64,000 nucleotides of DNA from Sphingobacterium spiritivorum ATCC 33861 (GTDB lineage Bacteria > Bacteroidota > Bacteroidia > Sphingobacteriales > Sphingobacteriaceae), in contig NZ_GL379780.1 of NCBI RefSeq assembly GCF_000143765.1, positions 12,469 through 76,468 of the forward strand, given 5' to 3'. Made by a program: the position numbers and the translations under genes. The first letter of the stretch is position 1. Every line of letters begins with the position of its first letter. This document shows positions 8,742 to 18,228 of this stretch, piece after piece. The notes under the pieces were generated by a model. The model had not been told where the DNA came from and made no database searches. It was given only the letters and a program-made list of their open reading frames with translations.

Positions 8742-10118
8742 ATGTCTATTAAATTTAGATTGACCATTATGAACTTCATACAATTCTTTGTATGGGGGGC
8801 ATGGTTAATAACAATAGCAAACTTTTGGTTTGGCACTAAACAGTGGGATGGTACACAGTTCGGAGCCATATTTGCAACGATGGGAATCGCGTCTTTATTT
8901 ATGCCTACACTGATCGGGATTATAGCAGACCGCTGGGTGAATGCAGAGCGATTATATTGTATACTTCACATTTTATATGGAGCTATTTTATTTTACCTGC
9001 CACAGGTAGATAATCCAGGCTCCTTTTTTTATGTCATGTTAGCAGCTATGTGTTGTTACATGCCTACACTGGCACTTTCCAATTCGATTGCTTACACTGC
9101 ACTGATCAAGAACAATTATGATCTTGTCAAAAGCTTCCCTCCTATCCGTGTTTGGGGAACAGTCGGATTTATAGCAGCGATGTGGATTGTCAACCTGTCC
9201 GGTAATAAAGCTACGGCTATCCAGTTTTATATTGCAGGTACTGCAGCTATAGCATTGGGATTATATGCGCTGACACTACCTAAAAACACACCTCAGAAAC
9301 TTATCAAAGAAAATGCTACCTGGATGCAGACGTTTGGACTGGAAGCATTCAAGTTGTTCGGAAATTATAAGATGGCTTTATTCTTTATCTTCTCGATGTT
9401 TCTGGGTGGTGCTTTGCAACTGACTAATGCATATGGAGATGTGTATATAGATGAATTCAAGTTTTTCCCGAAATATGCCGAATTATTAGTCGTAAAATAC
9501 TCTACGATTATTATGTCGATCTCCCAAATATCGGAGACTTTATTTATTCTGGCCATTCCGTTTTTCTTAAAACGATTCGGAATCAAGAAGGTAATGCTCA
9601 TCTCTATGATAGCCTGGGTACTGCGCTTTGGTCTTTTTGCCTACGGCAATCCTCAGGATGGATTATGGATGATTATTCTTTCCTGTATTGTGTATGGTAT
9701 GGCATTTGATTTCTTCAACATTTCGGGTTCTCTGTTTGTCGAAACTTCTACCGATTCCAAAATCCGTTCTTCGGCTCAGGGATTGTTTATGATGATGACA
9801 AATGGTTTTGGAGCTGTGTTAGGCAGTCTGATCTCAGGTTGGGTGATCGATCATTACTTTACTATGTCTTTCCAGGATATCGGTCAGCTGGCTACTTTTC
9901 TGCAATCTGAAGTGACTAATATACATTTTATGGCCTTTTTAAAAGATAAAGGCGTCGCCATATCTGCAACAGGGGCATTTGAAAAACCATTACATCTTAA
10001 GGACTGGCATCATATATGGCTGGCCTTTTCAGCATATACACTCGTTATAGCTGTATTATTTGCTTTGCTGTTCAAGCACAAGCATGACCCGAAGCAATTA
10101 GAAAAAACATATCATTAA
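8742..10118 (+). CDS. MFS transporter, nucleoside:H+ symporter (NupG) type
   Basis: A 458-residue inner-membrane protein with about twelve hydrophobic segments. The N-terminus (MNFIQFFVWGAWLITIANFW), the GIIADRWVNAER loop, and PPIRVWGTVGFIAAMW match the NupG/XapB nucleoside permease branch of the major facilitator superfamily, so proton-coupled nucleoside uptake is the best guess; the substrate cannot be proved from sequence. A terminator directly follows. Confidence 0.82.
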   Translation: MSIKFRLTIMNFIQFFVWGAWLITIANFWFGTKQWDGTQFGAIFATMGIASLFMPTLIGIIADRWVNAERLYCILHILYGAILFYLPQVDNPGSFFYVMLAAMCCYMPTLALSNSIAYTALIKNNYDLVKSFPPIRVWGTVGFIAAMWIVNLSGNKATAIQFYIAGTAAIALGLYALTLPKNTPQKLIKENATWMQTFGLEAFKLFGNYKMALFFIFSMFLGGALQLTNAYGDVYIDEFKFFPKYAELLVVKYSTIIMSISQISETLFILAIPFFLKRFGIKKVMLISMIAWVLRFGLFAYGNPQDGLWMIILSCIVYGMAFDFFNISGSLFVETSTDSKIRSSAQGLFMMMTNGFGAVLGSLISGWVIDHYFTMSFQDIGQLATFLQSEVTNIHFMAFLKDKGVAISATGAFEKPLHLKDWHHIWLAFSAYTLVIAVLFALLFKHKHDPKQLEKTYH

Positions 10119-10123
10119 GACAT

Positions 10124-10153
10124 AAAAAAAGGTAATCTGGCGATTACCTTTTT
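10124..10153 (+). terminator. Rho-independent terminator after the MFS gene
   Basis: Stem GGTAATC/GATTACC with a 4-base loop (TGGC), an A7 run before it and a T5 run after it. Confidence 0.85.
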
Positions 10154-10320
10154 CCATCTTAAAACAAACTATGTTATGAATGTGTTTCGCAACAGATCTC
10201 TAACAATTTTAACCCTAACATTGGATATAAACAAAAATTACTCTGACACAAATGTAGAGAGCGGATATTAAGTCAGGATTAAGACCCAATTAAATGATTA
10301 TTATTTCACATTTATTACTT

Positions 10321-10355
10321 CATAAAAAAAGCCACTTATAAGTGACTTTTTTATG
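10321..10355 (-). terminator. Palindromic terminator at the 3' end of the minus-strand unknown gene
   Basis: Near-perfect palindrome centred on CACTTATAAGTG with A7 on one side and T6 on the other, so it could work in both directions. It lies 17 bases beyond the stop at 10372. Confidence 0.75.
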
Positions 10356-10371
10356 AAGTATATTTTTCGTT

Positions 10372-10872
10372 TTATCTGGCCTGTGCTTCTGCGATCATTT
10401 TCAGAATCTCATCGACAACAGTCTTAGCAGCATCTTTCATCTTCGGGTTGCCAGGATAATCAGCATCCAGCGTGACTTTTTTAGACTTGTCTTTATAATT
10501 GTATTCCACATAGTAACGCGGAATCTCTTTACCTTCACTTGCATTTGCTCTTCTGGTCGTCATATCGTCATCCAGATTCCAGAATCCAAGTTCCATTGCT
10601 TTGCGGTGCAGGTACAATAAATCATCTTTACGAAGTTTTAATGTATCATTGATTAATGAATCACGTTTATCCAGATATTGATAATGGTGAGTTTTGGAAT
10701 TGAATTCATTGACCATATGATCGGGTTCCCCATATTTAATGACAATCGATTCGAAATCCGAAAATCTGTATGGAGCATTCTTGACCATATTAGAATAGTA
10801 ATACACACAGTACAATAAAAACGGAACTACTATACATAGTCCAATAAAGATCTTTCTACTATTTAAACTCAT
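10372..10872 (-). CDS. Membrane-anchored protein of unknown function
   Basis: A 166-residue protein with one N-terminal hydrophobic helix (residues about 8-27, IFIGLCIVVPFLLYCVYYYS) and a mixed-charge soluble part, probably periplasmic. I recognise no family. Internal strand-rich stretches (IPRYYVEYNYKDKSKKVTLD) suggest a small beta-rich domain. It stands alone between two minus-strand terminators, so it is probably a single-gene transcript. Confidence 0.65.
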   Translation of the reverse strand: MSLNSRKIFIGLCIVVPFLLYCVYYYSNMVKNAPYRFSDFESIVIKYGEPDHMVNEFNSKTHHYQYLDKRDSLINDTLKLRKDDLLYLHRKAMELGFWNLDDDMTTRRANASEGKEIPRYYVEYNYKDKSKKVTLDADYPGNPKMKDAAKTVVDEILKMIAEAQAR

Positions 10873-10943
10873 TTCTAAATTCTAAAATTTTGACAAAAGT
10901 ACAGAATATAATAAGGAATCGTCAAACTTTGGATGTCAAAACA

Positions 10944-10983
10944 GGAAAGAGTCAACTTTTATTGCTATGAGTTGACTCTTTTC
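10944..10983 (-). terminator. Rho-independent terminator after the NlpC/P60 gene
   Basis: An 11-bp perfect stem, AAAGAGTCAAC (10946-10956) with GTTGACTCTTT (10971-10981), 14-base loop. On the minus strand the descending arm is followed by a short T/C-rich tail. Confidence 0.7.
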
Positions 10984-11010
10984 ATTATAAACCGATGCCT
11001 ACTATTTCTG

Positions 11011-11601
11011 TTATAGTTTAATAGTACCTGCTCCGGTAAAATATTTTGCATACCATGAATCTGTCAGATCTGAAATGATTACTCCCTTTCGGGTAGATAC
11101 GTGGACAAATTTATTGTTGTGGAGATATACGCCAACATGATCTATCGCTCCTCCCCCAAAAGAGAAAAACACTAGATCTCCTTCTTTGAGCTGGCTTTCT
11201 CTCTTACTGTTTACAAGTGCTCCCATATCTCTTGAGGTACGTGGAATTATCTTACCATATACGTCTTTATATAAGATACCCACAAAACCAGAGCAGTCGA
11301 TTCCACTTTTGGTTTGTCCTCCCAGACGATGTGGACTTCCCATCCAGTCATTAATAAATCCGTAGAGATAGCGGTTATTGAGATCTCTGACGCTTACATT
11401 TAGCAATTTGGCATAATTCTCCAGATTAGAACCTGTCAGATCAACTCCTCTTGCCGAACTGGCATCTGATAATACTCCACTTGTACTTCCTTTTCCTTTG
11501 TAGCCACCACCTACCAATACTTTCTTTTTACTGGAACAAGAAGATAAGACTAAGAAACCAAGACATACTGAAAAAGCTAAGTAAGAGGATATTCGCTTCA
11601 T
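11011..11601 (-). CDS. NlpC/P60 (C40) cell-wall peptidase lipoprotein
   Basis: A 196-residue lipoprotein: lipobox FLVLSSC near residue 20 and a Ser/Gly-rich linker. The C-terminal NlpC/P60 domain carries the catalytic C103 (SGIDCSGFVG), a conserved His in IDHVGVYL, and the third polar residue in FVHVSTRKG. Family members cut D-Glu/DAP bonds in peptidoglycan stem peptides, and an outer-membrane-anchored hydrolase acting on the sacculus is likely. The ATG at 11601 starts the signal peptide; an upstream start at 11634 would not. Confidence 0.9.
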   Translation of the reverse strand: MKRISSYLAFSVCLGFLVLSSCSSKKKVLVGGGYKGKGSTSGVLSDASSARGVDLTGSNLENYAKLLNVSVRDLNNRYLYGFINDWMGSPHRLGGQTKSGIDCSGFVGILYKDVYGKIIPRTSRDMGALVNSKRESQLKEGDLVFFSFGGGAIDHVGVYLHNNKFVHVSTRKGVIISDLTDSWYAKYFTGAGTIKL

Positions 11602-11682
11602 ATAAAGACAAGTTATTGCTATACAAATGTACAAAAAACGTCATATGACGACAATATATTAACGCCGATGTTGCTTAATTCG

Positions 11683-11690
11683 TACATTTG
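11683..11690 (+). promoter_or_regulatory. -7 promoter element of the EamA transporter gene
   Basis: TACATTTG matches TAnnTTTG and lies 16 bases before the ATG at 11707. No clear -33 element. Confidence 0.4.
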
Positions 11691-11706
11691 GCAGGAATTT
11701 TAGAAT

Positions 11707-12612
11707 ATGGAAAAATTAAAGGGTGCTATCGCAGTTTTTTTAGGGGCAAGTAGTTTTGGTATATTATCCACCTTTGTAAAAAAGGCTTATGCTCAAAACT
11801 TCACACTGGCAGAGGTAATCGGTATGCAGGTACTTTTCGGAATGGTGATTTTGTGGGCTATTTACTTTGGAGTACGAATATTTAATAAGGAACGATTGGA
11901 TAAGTATCCCAAGAAGACCAAAGTATGGACAATATTGATCAGCGGATTTTCTACCGGTCTGGTCAGTATCCTGTATTATAAATGTGTATCTCTGGTACCT
12001 GCTTCACTGGCAATCGTACTGCTGATGCAATATATCTGGATAGGTGCATTAATAGAATTTATTCTTTTCCGGTCTAAACCATCCCGAAAACAGGCTATCG
12101 GAATAGTTGTCATTCTCCTCAGCACTTTACTAGCTACAGGTCTGGTTGATAAAGGAATTGCATCTTTTGATCTGGCAGGAATTGGATACGGCTTGCTGGC
12201 CGCAACAGGATACGCATCCTTCCTCATTGTCAACGGACGTGTTGGAAATGATTATCCCCCTATTCAGAAAAGTGGCCTGATGGTGACCGGATCATGTATA
12301 TTGATCTTTATTCTTTTCCGTCCATTATCCTTGTTTACAGGAGAATTGGGCGACGGGATTTGGTATTTCGGATTGATTCTCTCTATATTCGGGACCGTAT
12401 TACCACCCCTTCTGTTTGCTTACGGGATACCGAAGATCGGAGTTTCACTGAGCAGCATATTAAGTGCTGCAGAGCTCCCGGTGGCTGTCTGTATGTCTTA
12501 CTTCGTATTGACCGAGCAGGTCACTTTGCTTCAATGGATCGGAGTAGTGATCATTCTATTGATTGTAATATGGATGAATCTGAATAAAGAGAAGGCTACA
12601 GAAACAGTCTGA
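11707..12612 (+). CDS. EamA-family (DMT) transporter
   Basis: A 301-residue inner-membrane protein with ten hydrophobic helices in two repeated EamA halves (about 5-140 and 150-295), the drug/metabolite transporter layout. Typical family stretches are ASSFGILSTFVKKAYAQ near the start and SSILSAAELPVAVCMSYFVL in helix 9. Substrate unknown: EamA proteins export amino acids, metabolites or dyes. It is a single gene with its own promoter element and a bidirectional terminator. Confidence 0.87.
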   Translation: MEKLKGAIAVFLGASSFGILSTFVKKAYAQNFTLAEVIGMQVLFGMVILWAIYFGVRIFNKERLDKYPKKTKVWTILISGFSTGLVSILYYKCVSLVPASLAIVLLMQYIWIGALIEFILFRSKPSRKQAIGIVVILLSTLLATGLVDKGIASFDLAGIGYGLLAATGYASFLIVNGRVGNDYPPIQKSGLMVTGSCILIFILFRPLSLFTGELGDGIWYFGLILSIFGTVLPPLLFAYGIPKIGVSLSSILSAAELPVAVCMSYFVLTEQVTLLQWIGVVIILLIVIWMNLNKEKATETV

Positions 12613-12621
12613 CACGATAAT

Positions 12622-12657
12622 AAAAAAAGACCGACTGGAAATCCTGTCGGTCTTTTT
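12622..12657. terminator. Bidirectional terminator between the EamA gene and mtaB
   Basis: AAAAAGACCGAC and GTCGGTCTTTTT flank a 10-base loop, giving A and T runs on both sides. It can serve both convergent genes. Confidence 0.9.
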
Positions 12658-12682
12658 CGTTTTATATGTTTATGTTTCCTTG

Positions 12683-14005
12683 TTAGGCGTGAATAAATAC
12701 TTCAGGTAATTCTTCTATTTCCACCTCTCCGGTCTCTGTAATCGAAGTGAATCTTACCTGAATCACTTCATTAACCAGAAGGGGATCATAAGCGGTACGC
12801 ACTTTTACATAGTTTTTGGAGAACCCATGCATGAAACCTTCTTTTTCATCACTTTCAAAAAGTACATCTCCGATTTTACTTAATTGATTTTCGTAAAATG
12901 CCCGGCGTTTTTTTTCGGAAAGGATATGTAACATTTTGCTGCGGTCACTTCGTTGTGCACCTGGGACAGCACCTTCCATCTGCGCTGCAATCGTGTTTTC
13001 ACGTTCTGAATATGTAAATACATGCAGGTACGAAATATCCATCTCATTGAGAAAGTTGTATGTATCCAGAAAATCCTCACGGGTTTCGCCTGGGAAACCA
13101 ACAATCACATCGACTCCGATACAACAGTCCGGCATCAACGACTTTATTTTAGCGACACGTTCAGCATACAGTTCACGCTTATACCGGCGACGCATCATTC
13201 CTAAGATTTTATTATTTCCAGACTGTAACGGCATATGAAAATGTGGAACAAAGCGTTTGGATTGTGCTACAAATTCAATAATATCATTTGCCAACAGATT
13301 TGGTTCTATAGAGGAGATACGAATACGATCTATTCCTTCTACTTCATCCAGTGCCTTTACCAGATCCAGGAACCGATCCTGACGCTCCCCGTCGCGCACA
13401 CCAAAATCACCGATATTGACACCCGTCAATACTATTTCTTTTACACCTGACGCTGCGATTTCTTCTGCCTGACGAACGATATCCTCAATCTTGCCGGATC
13501 TGCTGGCTCCGCGAGCCAATGGAATTGTACAAAATGTACAGGAATAATCACACCCATCCTGGACTTTCAAAAATGTCCGGGTGCGATCACCAATAGAATA
13601 AGCCGACACAAACTGATTGGTCTCATCTATCGGCGCATTATGAACAATTGTCTTTTCCTGCTTGGTGAGATCATTGATATGTTCTATGATATTGAATTTT
13701 TCAGCAGCGCCCAGTACCATATCCACACCCGGTATATTCGCGATCTCCTGAGGTTTCAATTGGGCATAGCAACCAACAATAGTGATATAAGCATTCGGAG
13801 AATACTTCAGTGCCTCTTTGACGACTTTTCTACACTTCTTATCAGCATGATCTGTTACAGAGCAGGTATTGATGACATATACATCTGCCTGGCTATTGAA
13901 AGCTGTGGTTTCATAACCGGCATCTTTGAATATTCGGCCAATAGATGACGTCTCCGAAAAATTCAGTTTACATCCAAGGGTATAGAAAGCTACTTTTTTA
14001 TTCAT
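12683..14005 (-). CDS. mtaB: tRNA (t6A37) methylthiotransferase MtaB
   Basis: MtaB is a radical-SAM enzyme that converts t6A to ms2t6A at position 37 of ANN-decoding tRNAs. The 440-residue protein has the N-terminal 4Fe-4S cysteines (LGCKLNFSE, INTCSVTD, VGCYAQL), the radical-SAM CxxxCxxC (CDYSCTFCTIPLARG), and a short TRAM-like C-terminus. The LGCKLN opening and spacing fit MtaB better than MiaB. The ATG at 14005 is chosen; upstream in-frame starts add non-conserved residues. TsaB at 38 kb takes part in making the t6A substrate. Confidence 0.93.
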   Translation of the reverse strand: MNKKVAFYTLGCKLNFSETSSIGRIFKDAGYETTAFNSQADVYVINTCSVTDHADKKCRKVVKEALKYSPNAYITIVGCYAQLKPQEIANIPGVDMVLGAAEKFNIIEHINDLTKQEKTIVHNAPIDETNQFVSAYSIGDRTRTFLKVQDGCDYSCTFCTIPLARGASRSGKIEDIVRQAEEIAASGVKEIVLTGVNIGDFGVRDGERQDRFLDLVKALDEVEGIDRIRISSIEPNLLANDIIEFVAQSKRFVPHFHMPLQSGNNKILGMMRRRYKRELYAERVAKIKSLMPDCCIGVDVIVGFPGETREDFLDTYNFLNEMDISYLHVFTYSERENTIAAQMEGAVPGAQRSDRSKMLHILSEKKRRAFYENQLSKIGDVLFESDEKEGFMHGFSKNYVKVRTAYDPLLVNEVIQVRFTSITETGEVEIEELPEVFIHA

Positions 14006-14115
14006 AATAATTTTGCAAAAATACATAAAAACTTGCAAAATGTGAGTTGTTGAAAAATTGTGACACTCTAATGGTTCTAAATCCCTTATCTTCGTATGTC
14101 TTTTAAATAAAAATC

Positions 14116-14937
14116 ATGAAACAGTATTTAGATCTCCTTAAGCACGTATATACCAATGGTGTAACCAAGACTGACCGTACAGGTACAGGTACTAAGAGTG
14201 TGTTTGGCTATCAGATGCGTTTCAATTTAAAAGAGGGATTTCCTTTGGTTACGACAAAAAAATTGCATCTGCGTTCGATTATTCACGAACTGATCTGGTT
14301 TTTGAAAGGAGAAACCAATATTCAGTATTTAAAGGAAAATGGTGTGAGCATCTGGGATGAATGGGCAGATGAACAGGGTAATCTTGGTCCTGTATATGGC
14401 TCACAATGGCGTTCATGGCCAACTCCGGCCGGAGAGCACATTGATCAGATCGCTCAGGTAATCAAACAATTAAAAAACACACCTGACTCCCGCAGAATAA
14501 TTGTATCCGCATGGAATGTAGCCGAAATAGAACATATGGCTTTGCCTCCTTGTCATGCATTTTTTCAGTTTTATGTTGCTCCGGCCCAACCTGAAGCCGG
14601 CATTCTGAAACCACAGTTGTCCTGCCAGCTCTACCAGCGGAGTGCAGATATATTTCTGGGTGTGCCTTTTAACATCGCATCTTATGCCTTGTTGACAATG
14701 ATGGTCGCACAGGTTTGTGATATGGAACCTGCAGAATTTATTCATACACTCGGCGATGCACATATTTACAGCAATCACTTTGAGCAAACTGAATTACAAC
14801 TGAGCAGGGATCCGAAGCCACTTCCGAAAATGATCATCAATCCGGATGTTCGTGATATTTTTGATTTCAAATTCGGAGATTTTGAGCTGGTAGATTACGA
14901 ATCTCACCCGCATATCAAGGCGCCAGTAGCCGTTTAG
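14116..14937 (+). CDS. thyA: Thymidylate synthase ThyA
   Basis: ThyA methylates dUMP to dTMP with methylene-THF. The 273-residue protein has the canonical opening ([27 protein letters not shown]), the catalytic C146 ([13 protein letters not shown]), the dUMP-binding [17 protein letters not shown] and the closing HIKAPVAV. It leads a unit with folA 87 bases downstream, which recycles the dihydrofolate that ThyA produces. TATCTTCG at 14087-14094 is a one-mismatch -7 element. Confidence 0.97.
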   Translation: MKQYLDLLKHVYTNGVTKTDRTGTGTKSVFGYQMRFNLKEGFPLVTTKKLHLRSIIHELIWFLKGETNIQYLKENGVSIWDEWADEQGNLGPVYGSQWRSWPTPAGEHIDQIAQVIKQLKNTPDSRRIIVSAWNVAEIEHMALPPCHAFFQFYVAPAQPEAGILKPQLSCQLYQRSADIFLGVPFNIASYALLTMMVAQVCDMEPAEFIHTLGDAHIYSNHFEQTELQLSRDPKPLPKMIINPDVRDIFDFKFGDFELVDYESHPHIKAPVAV

Positions 14938-15024
14938 TAATAATCTCTAATACCGGAGTAAGAATTTAAGAACAGTCACATACAAAAAGAAAAAACAGTT
15001 CTAACCGACTACATCAATACGTAC

Positions 15025-15519
15025 ATGTCACATTTGAAAATAACACTCATCGTTGCCGCAGCCGAAAACAATGTCATTGGTAAAGACAATCAAATGCCAT
15101 GGCATTTGCCGAATGACTTTAAATACTTCAAGAAAAATACGCTCGAACACAGTGTCATTATGGGACGTAAAACATTTGAAGCCATTGGCAAAGCACTTCC
15201 GGACCGTCGTAATATTGTGATCTCGCGCAATCAGGATTTTCATCATCCGGATGTAGATACAGCTAATAGTCTGCAGGAAGCGATCTTGTACTGCCGGGAT
15301 GAGCGAGAAGTATTTGTGATCGGCGGAGCGAATATTTATGAACAAACTCTTCCTTTTGCACATAAAGTATTGTTGACACGTGTCCATACAACTATTGAAG
15401 GCGATGCTGTATTTCCTGTGTTAAATCCTGAAGAGTGGGCGCTGGAAAGTGAAGAAAAGCACTTTGCAGATGACAGACATGCCTTTGATTATACTTTCCA
15501 GATCTTCAACCGTAAGTAA
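15025..15519 (+). CDS. folA: Dihydrofolate reductase
   Basis: NADPH-dependent reduction of dihydrofolate. The 164-residue length is standard. Visible motifs are the N-terminal IVAAAENNVIGKDNQMPWHLPNDF with the Met20-loop PWHLP, the NADPH-binding VIMGRKTFEAIGKALPDRRN, and FVIGGANIYEQTLP. It follows thyA and precedes the photolyase by five bases, so the three look like one transcript. Confidence 0.96.
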   Translation: MSHLKITLIVAAAENNVIGKDNQMPWHLPNDFKYFKKNTLEHSVIMGRKTFEAIGKALPDRRNIVISRNQDFHHPDVDTANSLQEAILYCRDEREVFVIGGANIYEQTLPFAHKVLLTRVHTTIEGDAVFPVLNPEEWALESEEKHFADDRHAFDYTFQIFNRK

Positions 15520-15524
15520 TAGCA

Positions 15525-16838
15525 ATGTCTGCGGTACCAACAGTCATATTTTGGTTTCGACGTGACCTGAGACTCCAGGATAATCACGCTCTATTCCGTG
15601 CTTTAAATTCAGAAGCTGCGGTACAGCCGGTTTTTATATTTGACTCAACAATACTGACCAGGCTGGATGATCCGGCGGATGCCAGAGTAACATTTATTTA
15701 CCAGCAACTTCAACTCCTACAGGAACAACTGAAGCCTTATGGCAGTAGTATCAGAACGTACTATGGTGAACCGGCAACAGTATGGGAAGAGATATATGAA
15801 GAATACACCCCCACTGCAGTATATGTAAATTCGGATTACGAACCGGCTGCGATTACCAGAGATCTTCTTGTCCGGGGAATTTTACAGCAATATAAGGTCG
15901 ATTTTAACACATTCAAAGATCAGGTTATCTTTGAAAAAGCTGAAATCGTCAAAAATGACGGACTGCCATATACGGTATATACGCCTTACAAAAACAAATG
16001 GCTCACAACATTGGAGGAACAGCTTCCGCTTCCGTCTTATACTTCCGAGAATCTCCTTAAAAATCTTCGTCAGGCGAGTTATGCTCTCCCTTCTTTACAG
16101 GATCTTGGCTTTTCTCTGTCAACAATTCCATTTCCTGAAAAAACTTTCTTTACAGCAATAGCTGACTATGCTGATACAAGAGATATACCAGGCCTTGAAA
16201 ACGGAACTTCTCATTTAGGTATACATCTGCGTTTCGGAACGATCAGTATAAGAAAATTAGTAGAACGGGCTTACCCGTCACAGAACAAAACCTACCTGCA
16301 TGAGCTTATCTGGCGTGAGTTTTTTATGATGTGCCTGTGGCATTTTCCACATACGGTCAACCACGCGTATTACAGCAAATATGATCACATCCGATGGGAA
16401 AATAATGTAGCTCACTTTGAAGCCTGGTGTAACGGACAGACCGGATATCCGCTGGTGGATGCCGGAATGCGTGAATTAAACACGACTGGTTTTATGCACA
16501 ATCGGGTACGTATGCTGACAGCCAGTTTCCTCTGCAAGCATCTGTTGATCGACTGGAGATGGGGAGAGGCTTATTTTGCACAGAAATTATTAGATTATGA
16601 TCAAAGTGCGAATATCGGCAACTGGCAATGGGCTGCAGGTTGCGGCATGGATGCGGCACCCTACTTCCGTATCTTTAACCCGACCCTACAAACCAAAAAA
16701 TTTGATCCTCAATTTGTTTATATCAAAAAATGGGTACCTGAATTTCAGGACTTCAGTTATCCTCCTCCCATTGTAGAACATGCATGGGCAAGAGATAGGG
16801 CATTAGCCCGATATAAAGCCGGTTTTGAGCATTCATAA
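15525..16838 (+). CDS. Deoxyribodipyrimidine photolyase / cryptochrome family
   Basis: A 437-residue flavoprotein of the photolyase/cryptochrome family, which uses blue light and FADH- to split pyrimidine dimers. The N-terminal Rossmann-type antenna domain opens with IFWFRRDLRLQDNHAL. The FAD domain shows LIWREFFMMCLWHFP, GYPLVDAGMRELNTTGFMHN and the signature DYDQSANIGNWQWAAGCGMD with nearby RIFNPTLQ. These fit a class I CPD photolyase; a cryptochrome role cannot be excluded. It overlaps no gene and sits directly behind folA, giving a thymidine/folate/repair unit. Confidence 0.92.
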   Translation: MSAVPTVIFWFRRDLRLQDNHALFRALNSEAAVQPVFIFDSTILTRLDDPADARVTFIYQQLQLLQEQLKPYGSSIRTYYGEPATVWEEIYEEYTPTAVYVNSDYEPAAITRDLLVRGILQQYKVDFNTFKDQVIFEKAEIVKNDGLPYTVYTPYKNKWLTTLEEQLPLPSYTSENLLKNLRQASYALPSLQDLGFSLSTIPFPEKTFFTAIADYADTRDIPGLENGTSHLGIHLRFGTISIRKLVERAYPSQNKTYLHELIWREFFMMCLWHFPHTVNHAYYSKYDHIRWENNVAHFEAWCNGQTGYPLVDAGMRELNTTGFMHNRVRMLTASFLCKHLLIDWRWGEAYFAQKLLDYDQSANIGNWQWAAGCGMDAAPYFRIFNPTLQTKKFDPQFVYIKKWVPEFQDFSYPPPIVEHAWARDRALARYKAGFEHS

Positions 16839-16901
16839 CAAAAGAAGTATGCGTTTTTGTGCAATTTTTAATTAACTTCACTTAAGAATTGTCTACAGAT
16901 T

Positions 16902-18152
16902 ATGAAAAAAGCCCTTTTTATTGTTCTCAACTTAATCGCCATGCATAGTTTTGCACAAAAAACAGATACAATTTATCTGGAAAAATTACTAAGAAGTCAT
17001 CCTGATTTATTCGGGAAAATCCTGAGCCATCCTACGCATAACGAAGTACAGATTATCTATACACAGATAGACAGGGATAAAAATAATATTCCGCACTTCA
17101 GATCGTTCACCTACAGACTCAATCCTCATTGGTATTTCTATCCAGCCAGTACTGTTAAATTGCCCACTGCGATCCTGGCTTTAGAAAAGATTAACGAACT
17201 AAACATTAAAGGACTGACAAAAGATACTCCTCTGAAAATAGATTCTGCGTTTGAAAAGCAGACCCTGGTAGATCGTGATTCTTCTTCAGAAAGCGGACTG
17301 CCAAGCGTTGGCCAGTATGTCCGCAAAATCCTGCTGACCAGCGACAACGATGCTCAAAACAGACTGTTTGAATTTATTGGCCGCGAAGAATTAAATAAGA
17401 AACTAAAGAAATACGGAACCCGAAACAGCCGGATAGTCAACCGTCTTGCCATAGGAGACAAAGGTATATGGGCAAAACACACAAACCCTGTAACATTCTA
17501 TGACGGAGACAAAATATTATATCATCAGGAAGCCCGTTATGATGCCAGTGATTACCCTATGGATCTCAAAAATACGGTACAGGGAAAAGGATATATGAAT
17601 GAGAAAGATGAAATTGTATATCAGCCATGGAGCTTTGAGGGTCTGAATGTATATGCGCTGGAAGATCAGCAGCTCATCATGAAAAAATTACTTTTTCCTG
17701 AAGCTTACAGACCTTCAGAAAGATTTAAGCTCTCAAAGGCAGACTATGATTTTGTATATGATTATATGTCCCGCTATCCCTTCGAGTCGGAGTATCCAAA
17801 GTATGATGAAAATGAATTTTGGCCCACATACAGCAAACTTTTATTCTATGGACGTGACAAACAAGCCGTCTTAAATCCGGACATACGAATCTTTAATAAA
17901 TACGGAGATTCCTACGGATACAATATTGACAATGCTTATATCGTAGATTTTAAAAACGGAGTCGAATTTCTGCTTGCAGCTGTAGTTCAGTCTAATGAAG
18001 ACGGAATTTATAATGACGGGATTTATGAATATGAAACCGTGACTTATCCGTTCTTAAAAAATCTGGGACAACTGCTTTATCAGGAAGAATTAAAAAGACC
18101 TAAGAAAATAAAGCCTGATCTGACAAAATTTGATTTCAGAAAAAAACATTAA
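16902..18152 (+). CDS. Secreted serine hydrolase of the class A beta-lactamase fold
   Basis: A 416-residue protein with a signal peptide (MKKALFIVLNLIAMHSFAQ). The beta-lactamase SxxK motif is S83-x-x-K86 (YPASTVKLP), and the SDN motif is in LLTSDNDAQNR. The protein is longer than a typical class A beta-lactamase (about 290), with an extension after the SDN region and no clear KTG near the end, so true beta-lactamase activity is doubtful. Such proteins are annotated as serine hydrolases of unknown substrate, perhaps acting on peptidoglycan peptides. It lies tail-to-tail with ddl. Confidence 0.78.
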   Translation: MKKALFIVLNLIAMHSFAQKTDTIYLEKLLRSHPDLFGKILSHPTHNEVQIIYTQIDRDKNNIPHFRSFTYRLNPHWYFYPASTVKLPTAILALEKINELNIKGLTKDTPLKIDSAFEKQTLVDRDSSSESGLPSVGQYVRKILLTSDNDAQNRLFEFIGREELNKKLKKYGTRNSRIVNRLAIGDKGIWAKHTNPVTFYDGDKILYHQEARYDASDYPMDLKNTVQGKGYMNEKDEIVYQPWSFEGLNVYALEDQQLIMKKLLFPEAYRPSERFKLSKADYDFVYDYMSRYPFESEYPKYDENEFWPTYSKLLFYGRDKQAVLNPDIRIFNKYGDSYGYNIDNAYIVDFKNGVEFLLAAVVQSNEDGIYNDGIYEYETVTYPFLKNLGQLLYQEELKRPKKIKPDLTKFDFRKKH

Positions 18153-18206
18153 AAAAAATCCGCCATTTGGAAGACATGCATAGCGTGTATGTCTTCCAAA
18201 TGGCGG
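18151..18206 (-). terminator. Long perfect-stem terminator at the ddl 3' end
   Basis: An 18-bp perfect stem (arms 18160-18177 and 18189-18206, opening CCGCCATTTGGAAGAC), 11-base loop. On the minus strand it is followed by a T8 run (A8 at 18151-18158), so it terminates ddl. The plus-strand side has no T run. Confidence 0.88.
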
Positions 18207-18228
18207 TATAGCCCTGAACATTACTGAT

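Noticed and set aside
13640..13948. Plus-strand ORF of 102 codons opposite mtaB
   Set aside because: It lies fully within mtaB, whose radical-SAM motifs are clear, and has no features of its own.
16902..18152. The serine hydrolase as an acquired beta-lactamase resistance gene
   Set aside because: It has SxxK and SDN but no clear KTG at the normal distance, is much longer than class A enzymes, and base composition matches its neighbours with no mobile element nearby.
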